Positions 42,735 through 51,736 are shown, counted from the stretch's first letter. The stretch: 64,000 bases of DNA from Christiangramia bathymodioli (GCA_009735695.1 SRSL01000001.1:620048-684047); one strand, 5' to 3'. Notes: a model not told the origin generated them from the letters alone. Translations and numbers: made by a program.

Positions 42735-44138
42735 TTGAATACCAAGTACAGCGACCTCATTGACCAAACCTACTACTTCCCACAGGAAGAATTCACTTTA
42801 GAAGGAACCCAGTTAAAGTTTCATGACATCAACCTGATGGATCTTGTGAAAGAATACGGTGCACCGCTTAAGTTCACCTATTTGCCCAAGATCTCCGAAA
42901 ATATCAGCCGGGCCAAGGGATGGTTCAAACACGCGATGGAAAAGCATGATTATCCTGGCTCTTACAATTATTGTTATTGTACCAAGAGCTCCCATTTTGA
43001 GCATGTTCTTAATGAGGCCCTGAAGAACGACATACATATAGAAACCTCTTCGGCTTTCGATATCAATATCGTGGAAGAACTGAAGAAATCGGGCAAGATC
43101 ACAAATGACACCTGGGTTTTGTGCAACGGATTTAAGCGCGACCAGTATATCACCAATATCAGCCGATTATTGAATGGCGGCCATAGAAACTGTCTTCCAA
43201 TTATTGACAATTACGAGGAACTGGATTTACTTTCAGAGAATATAGACGGGAAGTTCCAGGTTGGTATTCGTATCGCTTCAGAAGAAGAGCCAAAATTCGA
43301 ATTTTACACCTCGAGACTGGGGATTGGATATAAGAACATCGTTCCATTTTATAAAAAACAACTTGAAGATAATGAGCAGGTAGACCTAAGAATGCTGCAT
43401 TTCTTTATCAATACAGGAATCAGGGATACCGCGTATTACTGGAACGAATTGATCAAATGTTTAAAGGTTTATATCAGCCTGAAGAAGATCTGTCCTACCC
43501 TGGATAGTCTGAATATTGGTGGTGGATTTCCAATAAAAAATTCCCTTGCATTTGATTATGACTACCAGTATATGGTAGACGAGATCATCAACCAGATCAA
43601 GCTGGCCTGCGAGGAAGCCGAAGTGGAACCACCACATATCTTTACAGAATTCGGAAGTTTTACCGTGGGGGAAAGCGGAGGTGCCATTTACGAAGTGCTT
43701 TACCAGAAACAACAGAACGATCGTGAGAAGTGGAATATGATCAATTCTTCATTTATCACCACATTGCCAGACACCTGGGCGATCAGCAAAAAGTTTGTAA
43801 TGCTGGCTGTGAACCGCTGGAACGACGAATATGAAAGAGTGCTACTGGGTGGTCTCACCTGCGATAGCGACGATTATTATAACTCAGAGCAGCATACCAA
43901 CGCAATCTATCTGCCAAAATTCAAAAGAGACAAGCCGCTTTATATTGGCTTTTTTAATACCGGGGCTTACCAGGACACCATTGGCGGATTCGGCGGACTA
44001 CAGCACTGTTTAATTCCGCAGCCCAAACATATCCTTTTAGACAGGGATAAGGATGGAAACCTGACGTCGAAATTGTTCAGCGAACAGCAGGATGCCGCAG
44101 ATATGCTGGATATTCTAGGTTATAACACAAAGAATTAA
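42735..44138 (+). CDS. speA: Arginine decarboxylase, biosynthetic type
   Basis: 467 residues, PLP fold type III. The start is TTG 42735 (NTKYSDLIDQTYYFPQEEF), which preserves the usual flavobacterial N-terminus. Lys84 in YCYCTKSSHF is the likely PLP lysine, the glycine-rich phosphate site is LNIGGGFP, and the substrate-binding motif is LTCDSDDYY. Converts arginine to agmatine. Shorter than the E. coli enzyme (about 660), as expected in this phylum. Followed by agmatinase 40 bases downstream, so arginine goes to putrescine. Confidence 0.9.
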   Translation: MNTKYSDLIDQTYYFPQEEFTLEGTQLKFHDINLMDLVKEYGAPLKFTYLPKISENISRAKGWFKHAMEKHDYPGSYNYCYCTKSSHFEHVLNEALKNDIHIETSSAFDINIVEELKKSGKITNDTWVLCNGFKRDQYITNISRLLNGGHRNCLPIIDNYEELDLLSENIDGKFQVGIRIASEEEPKFEFYTSRLGIGYKNIVPFYKKQLEDNEQVDLRMLHFFINTGIRDTAYYWNELIKCLKVYISLKKICPTLDSLNIGGGFPIKNSLAFDYDYQYMVDEIINQIKLACEEAEVEPPHIFTEFGSFTVGESGGAIYEVLYQKQQNDREKWNMINSSFITTLPDTWAISKKFVMLAVNRWNDEYERVLLGGLTCDSDDYYNSEQHTNAIYLPKFKRDKPLYIGFFNTGAYQDTIGGFGGLQHCLIPQPKHILLDRDKDGNLTSKLFSEQQDAADMLDILGYNTKN

Positions 44139-44178
44139 TGTATTATACGTTTAACATAACTAATCAATTTAACTAGCC

Positions 44179-45054
44179 ATGAGCAAAAAGAATTATGCCG
44201 GGATACCCGATAAATACGCTCGCATCGACGAAGCAAAAGTGGTATTGATTCCTGTGCCCTATGACGGCACCAGTACCTGGCAAAAAGGAGCCGATAAAGG
44301 TCCCGATGCATTCCTGGAAGCTTCAGAAAATATGGAGCTTTTCGACATTGAAACACGAAGCGAGGTCTATAAGAAAGGGGTTTACCTCGCACCTCCGGTA
44401 ACCGAAAACGCTTCTCCCGAAAAGATGGTGGAAGCGGTTTACAAGACCACGAAAAACTATATTAAACAGGAAAAGTTTGTCACGCTTTTTGGCGGCGAGC
44501 ATTCCATTTCTATAGGAAGCATCAGGGCGTTTAACGAATCTTTTGAAGATCTCACCGTGGTGCAGATCGATGCTCATGCAGATTTAAGGCCTGAATACGA
44601 AGGTTCCAAATGCAACCATGCCTGTGCCCTGCACGAGGCCAGCAAGAATACCAACCTTATCCAGGTTGGAATTCGATCTATGGACATTTCTGAACTGGAC
44701 CATATGGACGAAAACCATGTGTATTTTGCTCATGATCTTTATGAAGACTGGCAGGATGACGCGATTGGCCAGATGACGCCAAACGTGTTTATCACTATCG
44801 ACCTGGATGCCTTTGATCCCAGTATCATGCCTTCAACTGGAACCCCGGAACCTGGAGGACTTTTCTGGTATGAAACCCTGGAATTCCTGAAATTGATGTT
44901 CAAAAAGAAGAACGTGGTTGGTTTCGACATCGTGGAGCTTTGCCCTAACGAAAATGAAAGATCTTCAGATTTCCTGGCAGCCAAGCTTTATTATAAGATG
45001 TTGAGCTATAAATTCAAATATCAAAACTATAACGAAGAAGACGAAGATGAGTAA
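44179..45054 (+). CDS. speB: Agmatinase
   Basis: 291 residues of the ureohydrolase family with all manganese ligands: GGEHSISIG, QIDAHADLRPEY and TIDLDAFDPSIMP. Cleaves agmatine to putrescine and urea. The order decarboxylase, agmatinase, deoxyhypusine-synthase homologue makes a compact polyamine operon. Its 3' end overlaps the next start by eight bases. A strongly acidic tail (NEEDEDE) results from that overlap. Confidence 0.93.
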   Translation: MSKKNYAGIPDKYARIDEAKVVLIPVPYDGTSTWQKGADKGPDAFLEASENMELFDIETRSEVYKKGVYLAPPVTENASPEKMVEAVYKTTKNYIKQEKFVTLFGGEHSISIGSIRAFNESFEDLTVVQIDAHADLRPEYEGSKCNHACALHEASKNTNLIQVGIRSMDISELDHMDENHVYFAHDLYEDWQDDAIGQMTPNVFITIDLDAFDPSIMPSTGTPEPGGLFWYETLEFLKLMFKKKNVVGFDIVELCPNENERSSDFLAAKLYYKMLSYKFKYQNYNEEDEDE

Positions 45055-46018
45055 AGGAAGTATCTCACAATTCATAGAAAAATATTACCTGCATTTCAAC
45101 GCGGCTGCATTGGTAGACGCGGCTAAAGATTACGAGAAGCAGCTGGATAATGGTGCAAAAATGCTGGTTTCACTGGCAGGCGCCATGAGTACGGCTGAAC
45201 TGGGCAAGATCTTTTCTGAAATGATCCGCCAGGATAAAGTTCATATCGTTTCCTGTACAGGTGCCAACCTGGAGGAAGACGTGATGAACCTGGTTGCTCA
45301 TTCTCATTATAAAAGAGTACCTAATTACCGTGATCTTACACCTCAGGAAGAATGGGACCTGCTTGAAAAAGGATTGAACCGGGTTACCGACACCTGTATC
45401 CCGGAAGAAGAGGCTTTCAGAAGGATCCAGGGAGAGATCTTTAAGATCTGGAAAGAAGCTGAGGAAAAAGGAGAACGCTATTTCCCTCATGAATTCCTGT
45501 ACAAGCTTCTGTTAAGTGGGGCCCTGGAAAAGCATTACGAGATTGATGTGAAGGATTCCTGGATGTACGCCGCAGCTAAAAAGAACCTGCCAATGGTGGT
45601 TCCTGGCTGGGAAGATTCAACTCTAGGAAATATTTTCGCTTCTTATGTACTGAAAGGTGAATTAAAGGCCAGCACCATGAAATCTGGTATCGAATACATG
45701 ACTTTCCTGGCTGACTGGTATACCGATAATTCTGAAAAGGGAATCGGGTTCTTCCAGATTGGTGGAGGAATCGCCGGTGACTTCCCTATTTGCGTGGTGC
45801 CAATGCTGTATCAGGATATGGAAAGAACCGATACGCCTTTCTGGAGCTATTTCTGCCAGATCTCAGATTCGACCACCAGTTACGGATCCTATTCCGGAGC
45901 GGTACCAAATGAGAAGATCACCTGGGGAAAACTGGACATCACCACCCCAAAACATATTATTGAAAGTGACGCAACCATAGTCGCACCCCTGGTTTTTGCA
46001 TATCTGCTCGATATGTAA
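45047..46018 (+). CDS. Deoxyhypusine-synthase-family protein, probably homospermidine synthase
   Basis: 323 residues of the DHS fold: SLAGAMSTAELG, HIVSCTGANLEEDV, FFQIGGGIAGDFPICVVP, and the catalytic ITWGK with Lys295. Bacteria lack eIF5A, so deoxyhypusine cannot be the product. Within a putrescine-forming operon and a lineage whose main polyamine is sym-homospermidine, it most likely transfers an aminobutyl group to putrescine. Compared with eukaryotic DHS, the acidic SDSG/PDE segment reads SYSG/PNE, so one spermidine-binding Asp is replaced by Tyr, in line with changed specificity. Confidence 0.85.
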   Translation: MSKGSISQFIEKYYLHFNAAALVDAAKDYEKQLDNGAKMLVSLAGAMSTAELGKIFSEMIRQDKVHIVSCTGANLEEDVMNLVAHSHYKRVPNYRDLTPQEEWDLLEKGLNRVTDTCIPEEEAFRRIQGEIFKIWKEAEEKGERYFPHEFLYKLLLSGALEKHYEIDVKDSWMYAAAKKNLPMVVPGWEDSTLGNIFASYVLKGELKASTMKSGIEYMTFLADWYTDNSEKGIGFFQIGGGIAGDFPICVVPMLYQDMERTDTPFWSYFCQISDSTTSYGSYSGAVPNEKITWGKLDITTPKHIIESDATIVAPLVFAYLLDM

Positions 46019-46041
46019 TTAACAAACAATTACGGGTAGTT

Positions 46042-46084
46042 AAAGCTGTTTGATATTGATAATTGATTAATATTGAACAGCTTT
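46042..46084 (+). terminator. Terminator of the polyamine operon
   Basis: Perfect 9-bp stem AAAGCTGTT (46042-46050) / AACAGCTTT (46076-46084), extendable by inner ATATT/AATAT pairing, followed by ACTTTTT. Located 24 bases past the operon's last stop and just before the LAB_N gene. Confidence 0.75.
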
Positions 46085-46091
46085 ACTTTTT

Positions 46092-46739
46092 ATGGATAAC
46101 TGGCCCGTTTACGCGATAGGATTTTTAGCCCAGCTGTTATTTTCGGCCAGGCTTATCTCTCAATGGTTTTTGTCTGAAAAGGCAAAAAAGATCGAGACCC
46201 CGGTTCTTTTCTGGAAATTAAGCCTGCTGGGCGCCATTCTGCTTTTCACGTATGGTTACATCAGGGAAGATCTCGCCATCATGCTCGGGCAGTTCCTCAT
46301 CTACGGGATTTACTGGAGAAATTTGAAATTACAGGATGAATGGAAAAATCGGCGGCTAATCTTTAAATGGCTGGTGATCTCCTTTCCTATAGGCATTACG
46401 GCCTATATCATTTTCTTCGGAAGCCTTACCTGGGCCGATCTTTTTGAACCGGAATCTATCGCAGGCTGGCTTATCGCAATGGGTATACTCGGGCAGATCG
46501 TCTATACCTCCAGGTTCTTTTACCAGTGGTTTTATTCTGAACGAACAAGTGAATCATCCCTGCCGCTGGGCTTCTGGATATTAAGCCTCGTAGGTTCTTC
46601 CATATTGTTTACTTACGGAATTTTCAGAGACGATCCTGTGCTTATCGCCGCCCATCTCTTTGGCGGATTGATCTATATCCGGAACATCTATCTCGACAAA
46701 AAATCAAATCCGAAGCCTGAAAAGAAATTAGAGTATTAA
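46092..46739 (+). CDS. Double LAB_N-domain membrane protein
   Basis: 215 residues with two copies of the lipid-A-biosynthesis N-terminal domain: FLAQLLFSARLISQWFLSEK with LLGAILLFTYGYIREDLA (about 10-65) and GQIVYTSRFFYQWFYSER with LVGSSILFTYGIFRDDPV (about 136-190). Six or more membrane helices. LAB_N proteins accompany lipid A or lipid-carrier modification systems, usually beside a glycosyltransferase or phosphatase; here no such partner is adjacent. Role unknown. Confidence 0.85.
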   Translation: MDNWPVYAIGFLAQLLFSARLISQWFLSEKAKKIETPVLFWKLSLLGAILLFTYGYIREDLAIMLGQFLIYGIYWRNLKLQDEWKNRRLIFKWLVISFPIGITAYIIFFGSLTWADLFEPESIAGWLIAMGILGQIVYTSRFFYQWFYSERTSESSLPLGFWILSLVGSSILFTYGIFRDDPVLIAAHLFGGLIYIRNIYLDKKSNPKPEKKLEY

Positions 46740-46799
46740 TTTCCTTATTTTCACATTCAGAAGCAAAAAGCTACTGAAAAAGCCTTATTTACTGGAAAT

Positions 46800-46824
46800 G
46801 ACATTAAGGTGACACCTAAATGTC
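46800..46824. promoter_or_regulatory. 25-bp palindromic operator
   Basis: Left half GACATTAAGGTG, centre A, right half CACCTAAATGTC. Eleven of twelve base pairs are complementary; the only mismatch is 46806/46818. It ends 48 bases before the XRE-fusion start and 24 bases before that gene's -7 box, where an activator would sit just upstream of the -33 region. The most natural ligand is the XRE domain encoded next to it. Confidence 0.65.
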
Positions 46825-46848
46825 GTCTTTATTTCAAAGCTTGGGCTC

Positions 46849-46856
46849 TACATTTG
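46849..46856 (+). promoter_or_regulatory. -7 box of the XRE-beta-lactamase fusion
   Basis: TACATTTG, perfect TAnnTTTG, 16 bases before the ATG at 46873. The -33 region has no TTG (sequence CTTTATTT), consistent with a promoter that needs an activator. Confidence 0.6.
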
Positions 46857-46872
46857 TTCCAAACCAAAAATC

Positions 46873-48669
46873 ATGGAAACGGAAAATTCATTAGCCAGTA
46901 ATCTGGTATATCAACGAAAGCTGAAAGGTTATACTCAAAAAGAACTTTCTCAAAAAACCAATGTTACGGTAAGAACCATTCAGCGTATAGAAAAAGGAGA
47001 AACCGAACCTCATCTGCAAACGGTGAAACTCCTGGCAACTGCTTTGGAAATTGAAGTGGAAGATCTTCTTCCGCTGGATAATCCCAAAAATGAAAACATC
47101 CAGACGAAATGGCTTTTACTTATGCATGCGACCCCATTTGTTGGTTTTGTACTGCCATTTTTCAATGTATTTATTCCTTTATTCTTATGGATTCATAAAA
47201 GGGATGATAACCCCGTTTATTATGAGCATGGACGAAAAGTGATAAATTTTCAAATCAGCATGATGCTATATTTTGTAGTGGCAATGCTTTTAGCACTATT
47301 CTTTGGTCATCTTTTCCCTTTTTCAAGCAGAGGCGGTTCAGTGGCTATAATCTTTATTATTTCAATTCTTCCCTTTTCCGTACTGGTTATGTTGTTCAAT
47401 ATCTATAAGGTAGTTAAAAACAGGCCATGTTATTATCCACTTTCCATTCCTTTTTTCGGTAAGAAGACTAAGACAAAAGTAACTAGAGGACTTGCCATAT
47501 TAGCATTTTTATTCAGTTTTTCAGGCACAGGTTATTCGCAGGCAATTGAACGACTTGATTATTCAAAAATTTCCAGTGATTCACTTACGATGCATGTGGA
47601 ACATTTGATGAAAAAAGCTAAAGTGCCAGGGGTTGGAATTTCCGTTTTTAATAAGAACCAGATTATCTACTCCAGAGCTTTGGGTTATGCAAATAACAAT
47701 ACGGGCACAGAATTGAAGAAATCCTCTAATATGTACGGTGCATCCCTGAGCAAAGCCGTTTTCAGTGTGATCGTGATGAAACTGGTGGAACAAAATGTGA
47801 TTGACCTGGATACTCCATTAGAATCGTACCTTCCAAAAAAGATCTATGAATACGAACCTCAGGCCAAATGGCATGATGATTATTCAGATTTAAAACAAGA
47901 TTCCCTTTACCATAAGATCACGGCACGGATGTGTTTGGCACATACCAGCGGCTTTCCCAACTGGAGATTCTTCGAAGAGGACAAGAAGCTTAGAGTCAAG
48001 CAGGAACCTGGCAAAGGATATCTATACTCCGGCGAGGGCATGGTATATCTACAGGTAGTTCTGGAAAAGATAACAGGCAGAAAATTTGAAGAACTAGCAC
48101 AGGAAATTGTATTTGAACCATTGGGAATGACCAATTCCTCCTACCAGTGGCAGGAGCGGTTTGAAAATGACTATGCTTTTGGACATAACGAAAAGGCACA
48201 GGCCTACGAAAAAGATAAAGATAACGAACCTCGTGCTCCCAGTACCCTGGAAACAAGCCTGGAAGATTATAACGAGTTCCTGCTTGCCGTTTTAAATCGC
48301 AAAATATTAACTGATAAATCCTGGAATGAGATCTTTACCCCGCAGGTACGAATCAGGTTTAAACGCCAGTTTGGACCTTTAGCCACAGAGATCACCTTAG
48401 AAAATGATGCGATTGAGCTGTCCTACGGCCTCGGTTGGGGTTTGTTCCATACTCCATACGGTTGGGCCGCATTTAAGGAAGGCTACGGAAGTGGTTTTCA
48501 GCATCATTCGGTTCTGTTTCCAGATCAGGAGAAGGCTGTGCTCATTATGACCAATAGTCAGAATTCCGGAACAATTTTCAAGGAACTTCTGGAGGTTTCC
48601 CTCAAGGATACCTATACTCCATGGAAATGGGAAAATTATATTCCTTACAACCTAGAAACTGGGCAATAA
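46873..48669 (+). CDS. XRE regulator - DUF4870 - beta-lactamase-like fusion
   Basis: 598 residues in one intact frame. Residues 9-63 are an XRE helix-turn-helix (LKGYTQKELSQKTNVTVRTI). Residues ~79-190 are a DUF4870 membrane domain (HEHGRKVINFQISMMLY-like YYEHGRKVINFQISMMLYF). A basic loop (KKTKTKVTR) and a hydrophobic segment (205-222) ending GYSQ look like a signal peptide joined in frame. Residues ~226-585 are a class-C beta-lactamase/DD-peptidase domain with S291-L-S-K294, Y385-S-G and a late GFQHHSV box. Topology by the positive-inside rule: DNA-binding part inside, hydrolase part in the periplasm. A palindrome lies upstream. It may be a one-piece envelope sensor or an in-frame merger of two genes. 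Confidence 0.88.
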   Translation: METENSLASNLVYQRKLKGYTQKELSQKTNVTVRTIQRIEKGETEPHLQTVKLLATALEIEVEDLLPLDNPKNENIQTKWLLLMHATPFVGFVLPFFNVFIPLFLWIHKRDDNPVYYEHGRKVINFQISMMLYFVVAMLLALFFGHLFPFSSRGGSVAIIFIISILPFSVLVMLFNIYKVVKNRPCYYPLSIPFFGKKTKTKVTRGLAILAFLFSFSGTGYSQAIERLDYSKISSDSLTMHVEHLMKKAKVPGVGISVFNKNQIIYSRALGYANNNTGTELKKSSNMYGASLSKAVFSVIVMKLVEQNVIDLDTPLESYLPKKIYEYEPQAKWHDDYSDLKQDSLYHKITARMCLAHTSGFPNWRFFEEDKKLRVKQEPGKGYLYSGEGMVYLQVVLEKITGRKFEELAQEIVFEPLGMTNSSYQWQERFENDYAFGHNEKAQAYEKDKDNEPRAPSTLETSLEDYNEFLLAVLNRKILTDKSWNEIFTPQVRIRFKRQFGPLATEITLENDAIELSYGLGWGLFHTPYGWAAFKEGYGSGFQHHSVLFPDQEKAVLIMTNSQNSGTIFKELLEVSLKDTYTPWKWENYIPYNLETGQ

Positions 48670-50232
48670 TCTCTTTTTTCCGGAAATTTCTAAAATGAAA
48701 TATCCTATAACAACCAGATACTCCAACCCAACCAGCCACAAATTTTCCTGAAAATCTGGATTGGAATAAGCAAAATAACTAAGCATCACTACAGCAGTCC
48801 AGACGATAACATATCTAAATTCAGTAAAAATGCTCAAGATTAATGGGATCGTGAGGTACCAGGGATGAACGGTTGTGGAAAGAAAAAGATAAGCGCTTAT
48901 TGCAAACAGCATTCCCGTAATAAGTTGCCTCGTTGTTTGGTTTTTCCTGAAAAAACTTAAGGCAAGGATGAGGAGAAAAGTAATAAGTGGCAGGAACTTT
49001 CCTGCTGTGGCAATGATGTTATAGCCTTTAACCTGAAAACCTATCCAGCGTACAACATAATAGACACTGGCGTTGAATTCGAATTTTCCGAACCAGAGTG
49101 AGATGCTTTGGGTAAAATTCTGAAGCACTTCGGAATTGAAAAATGGGAAAAAGGAAAGACTTACTACTACAAAAACCAGGAGATAGTAGAGAATCAACCT
49201 ACCAAAACTGATAACCCCTCGACTCCGCTCGGGCTGACTAGTAGTAACCTCTCGATTCACCTCAGGCTGGCTGATGGCTTCCCCGCGATTCTCTTCGGGG
49301 TGGCTCTCATTAGCTTTTGGTCTATTAGGTAGAGAATGATCTTTTTTAAAATGCACAGGCTGTTCCCCGGGATAATTTATTTTGGGGTTGTTCTCGTTAG
49401 AGTGGCTGATCCCAGTCGAAGCCTTTGAAATTCCGGTAGAAGAATAGCCAGAAAAATACCTGAAAAGCAAAGGCAAAAACAGCAGCGGGAGTAATTTCAC
49501 CGAAACCGAAAATCCGAAGACTATAGCGCTCCAGATCCATTTCCCCTTATGTAACAGGTAGAGTGCCCAAACCAGGAAAAAGACCATCAGCCCTTCAAAA
49601 TGAAGGTTCCCGGTTAGTTCAATGATGATGAATGGGTTCAGCATATACCAGAAAATGCGGTGATCGGGAAGTGGAAGCGACCTCAGCAATTTGGTTCCGA
49701 AATAAAGCGTTCCAAAATCGGCAGCTATGATCACGATGCGCATCAGGATCACTGAAAAAAGGATATTATTCCCAGCCAGCCAGCCTGCAAAAAGGAACAC
49801 CAGCTGGTTTACCGGAGCATAATTCGTATAATTCGCCGCGCTTAAACCTCCCATTCCAGCTATCAACTGCCTCGCCTGGGATACCCTTAGCGAAGGGTCG
49901 GCGCCAAGTTCTGCAGGCGAATATTCATATGGATTAAAGCCATTTGCCAGCAACCTTCCATCCCAGATGAACCTGAAATAATCCTGGGAAAGCATAGGCA
50001 GGGCTAGAATGAAGATGAGCCGGAAGACTAGGGAAAGCGAAACCAGCACCCAGTAATTATGCTTCTGAAACTGGATTAATTTAAAGCTCAGAAAGAACAG
50101 GGCTCCGTATAGTCCAATAAGTTTTATAAAATCGCTTCGATCCAGGTCGTAGGCAAAAGCAGCGTAAAGCGCCACGCAGGAAAGGCTGAATAGTATCGGG
50201 TATTTATACAGGCTCAGTTTTCGGAAGTCCAT
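48652..50232 (-). CDS. Multi-pass mannosyltransferase-like glycosyltransferase with repeat insertion
   Basis: 526 residues, about ten membrane helices, GT-C type (DUF2029/GT87-like). The catalytic loop between helices 2 and 3 includes SQDYFRFIWDGRLLANGFNPY. HPWYLTIPL near the C-terminus is typical. Uses a lipid-linked sugar donor at the membrane. Residues ~261-341 are a polar insertion between helices, encoded by genomic repeats. The gene overlaps the convergent fusion gene by 18 bases and is the last of a glycosyltransferase set. Confidence 0.82.
   Translation of the reverse strand: MDFRKLSLYKYPILFSLSCVALYAAFAYDLDRSDFIKLIGLYGALFFLSFKLIQFQKHNYWVLVSLSLVFRLIFILALPMLSQDYFRFIWDGRLLANGFNPYEYSPAELGADPSLRVSQARQLIAGMGGLSAANYTNYAPVNQLVFLFAGWLAGNNILFSVILMRIVIIAADFGTLYFGTKLLRSLPLPDHRIFWYMLNPFIIIELTGNLHFEGLMVFFLVWALYLLHKGKWIWSAIVFGFSVSVKLLPLLFLPLLFRYFSGYSSTGISKASTGISHSNENNPKINYPGEQPVHFKKDHSLPNRPKANESHPEENRGEAISQPEVNREVTTSQPERSRGVISFGRLILYYLLVFVVVSLSFFPFFNSEVLQNFTQSISLWFGKFEFNASVYYVVRWIGFQVKGYNIIATAGKFLPLITFLLILALSFFRKNQTTRQLITGMLFAISAYLFLSTTVHPWYLTIPLILSIFTEFRYVIVWTAVVMLSYFAYSNPDFQENLWLVGLEYLVVIGYFILEISGKKRLLPSF
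49210..49452 (-). repeat. Repeat-derived in-frame insertion in a glycosyltransferase
   Basis: About 81 codons of polar, Ser/Pro/Glu/Asn-rich sequence with repeated units ESHPEENRGEAI, SQPEVNREVTT and SQPERSRGVIS. The DNA of the last unit, CTCGACTCCGCTCGGGCTGAC (49217-49237, plus strand) minus its first base, differs at two positions from the repeat unit in the array at 59085-59355. The reading frame stays open throughout. Confidence 0.75.
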
Positions 50233-50260
50233 TGCTTTTATTGACTTCCCGCTAATTTAA

Positions 50261-51736
50261 TCAAACTTCGGCTTTAAGGCTTTTAAAAACCACAAATCCG
50301 AAACCAGCGAAAAGCATCAGGTGGAAAATCAGCAATCCGAATTCGTTCAGTTTAAAGGCACTGAAAATGGCAAATCCGAAATACAGAAAAAGCAGACCTT
50401 CGATAATCACATTTTTAGACAGCCTTTTTTTCAGGTATTTATTTCCCTTCCACGAGTCCTTCAAGGAGTTGATATTGAATTTCGGGGTCCGAATAAATTC
50501 AGATCTTTTTCCAAAATGTCCCTCCAGCACCGCCAGTGAATTATGCACCGAAAAGCCCATCGCGATCGAAAAGAAGGTAAAGAACATACCCACGAATTTG
50601 AAAAAACTCCTGGCTCCACCGCCGTGAATACGCCTGTAAGCCACGTAATAGCAGGCAAAAAAGATAAGGCTGCTTATCGCGAACCCTGCCAGCACTTTGA
50701 AATACCAGTCAAACTCGGGATTAGTGCTTTTTATGTAAAGTACAGGAACACTCAGTACCGCCAGAAGTAATACTACCAGGAACATGCTCGAATTAAGCAA
50801 ATGAAAAAAGCCGTGGAATTTGGTACTGAAAGAAACCGAAGGATCTTTTAATAACCGGCCATAATTCTTTCTAAAATTTTCTGCGGCGCCTTTATTCCAC
50901 CTGAATTGTTGACTCCGGGCTGCGCTGATCACAACCGGTAATTCGGCAGGAGTTTCCACATCCTCGAGGTATTTAAAATCCCACTTCTTCATCTGGGCAC
51001 GATAGCTAAGGTCAAGATCTTCGGTAAGGGTATCGCCGCTCCAGTTCCCGGCATCCAGGATGCATTCCTTACGCCAGATGCCGGCAGTTCCGTTGAAATT
51101 GATAAAATTCCGCCCGAAATTTCTCCCGGTCTGCTCCAGGATAAAATGAAAATCAAGCGCAAATGCCTGTATCCTCGTTAGTAAGGAATAATCCCTGTTC
51201 AGGTGCCCCCAGCGGGTTTGTACCACGCCGATCTTCGGATTCTTAAAATACGGCAGGGTGCGCATCAGCCAGCTTTTGCCCGGCATAAAATCGGAATCAA
51301 AAACCGCGACGAACTCTCCTTTGGCCATTTCAAGGCCTTCTTTTAATGCTCCCGCCTTGAATCCGGTTCGGTTTTTCCTTCGAATATGCTGAATGTCGAA
51401 ACCTTCAGATTGTAATTCAGCAACCACTTCAGCTGTTTTATCTACCGAATGATCGGTAGAGTCATCAAGAACCTGTATCTCCAGTTTGGATTTGGGATAA
51501 TCGATCAGCGCGATATTCCGAAGCAAACGCTCCACCACGTAATATTCATTATAAAGCGGCAGCTGAATTGTTACCGGCGGCAGTTCATCGCCAGCGGAAA
51601 AATCATATTTTTCAGAATCATCGACACTTTTTTTCGCCTTCAGATAATTCAGTAGCAAATGCAACTGGGAAAGGCTGTAGATAAAGATAATTAGTAAGGC
51701 AAGCGTATAGATTATGATTACCGCAAGATCGATCAT
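50261..51736 (-). CDS. Cellulose-synthase-like family 2 glycosyltransferase
   Basis: 491 residues. One N-terminal and four C-terminal membrane helices surround a GT-A domain with the processive-type signature: VLDDSTD, VFDSDF (D-x-D), LTEDLDLSYR and QQFRWNKG (Q-x-x-R-W). FFHLLNSS follows. Such enzymes in Bacteroidetes build glycolipids or polysaccharides; no BcsB or PilZ partner is visible, so cellulose itself is unlikely. Starts within an ATGA overlap with the DPM1-like gene. Confidence 0.87.
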   Translation of the reverse strand: MIDLAVIIIYTLALLIIFIYSLSQLHLLLNYLKAKKSVDDSEKYDFSAGDELPPVTIQLPLYNEYYVVERLLRNIALIDYPKSKLEIQVLDDSTDHSVDKTAEVVAELQSEGFDIQHIRRKNRTGFKAGALKEGLEMAKGEFVAVFDSDFMPGKSWLMRTLPYFKNPKIGVVQTRWGHLNRDYSLLTRIQAFALDFHFILEQTGRNFGRNFINFNGTAGIWRKECILDAGNWSGDTLTEDLDLSYRAQMKKWDFKYLEDVETPAELPVVISAARSQQFRWNKGAAENFRKNYGRLLKDPSVSFSTKFHGFFHLLNSSMFLVVLLLAVLSVPVLYIKSTNPEFDWYFKVLAGFAISSLIFFACYYVAYRRIHGGGARSFFKFVGMFFTFFSIAMGFSVHNSLAVLEGHFGKRSEFIRTPKFNINSLKDSWKGNKYLKKRLSKNVIIEGLLFLYFGFAIFSAFKLNEFGLLIFHLMLFAGFGFVVFKSLKAEV

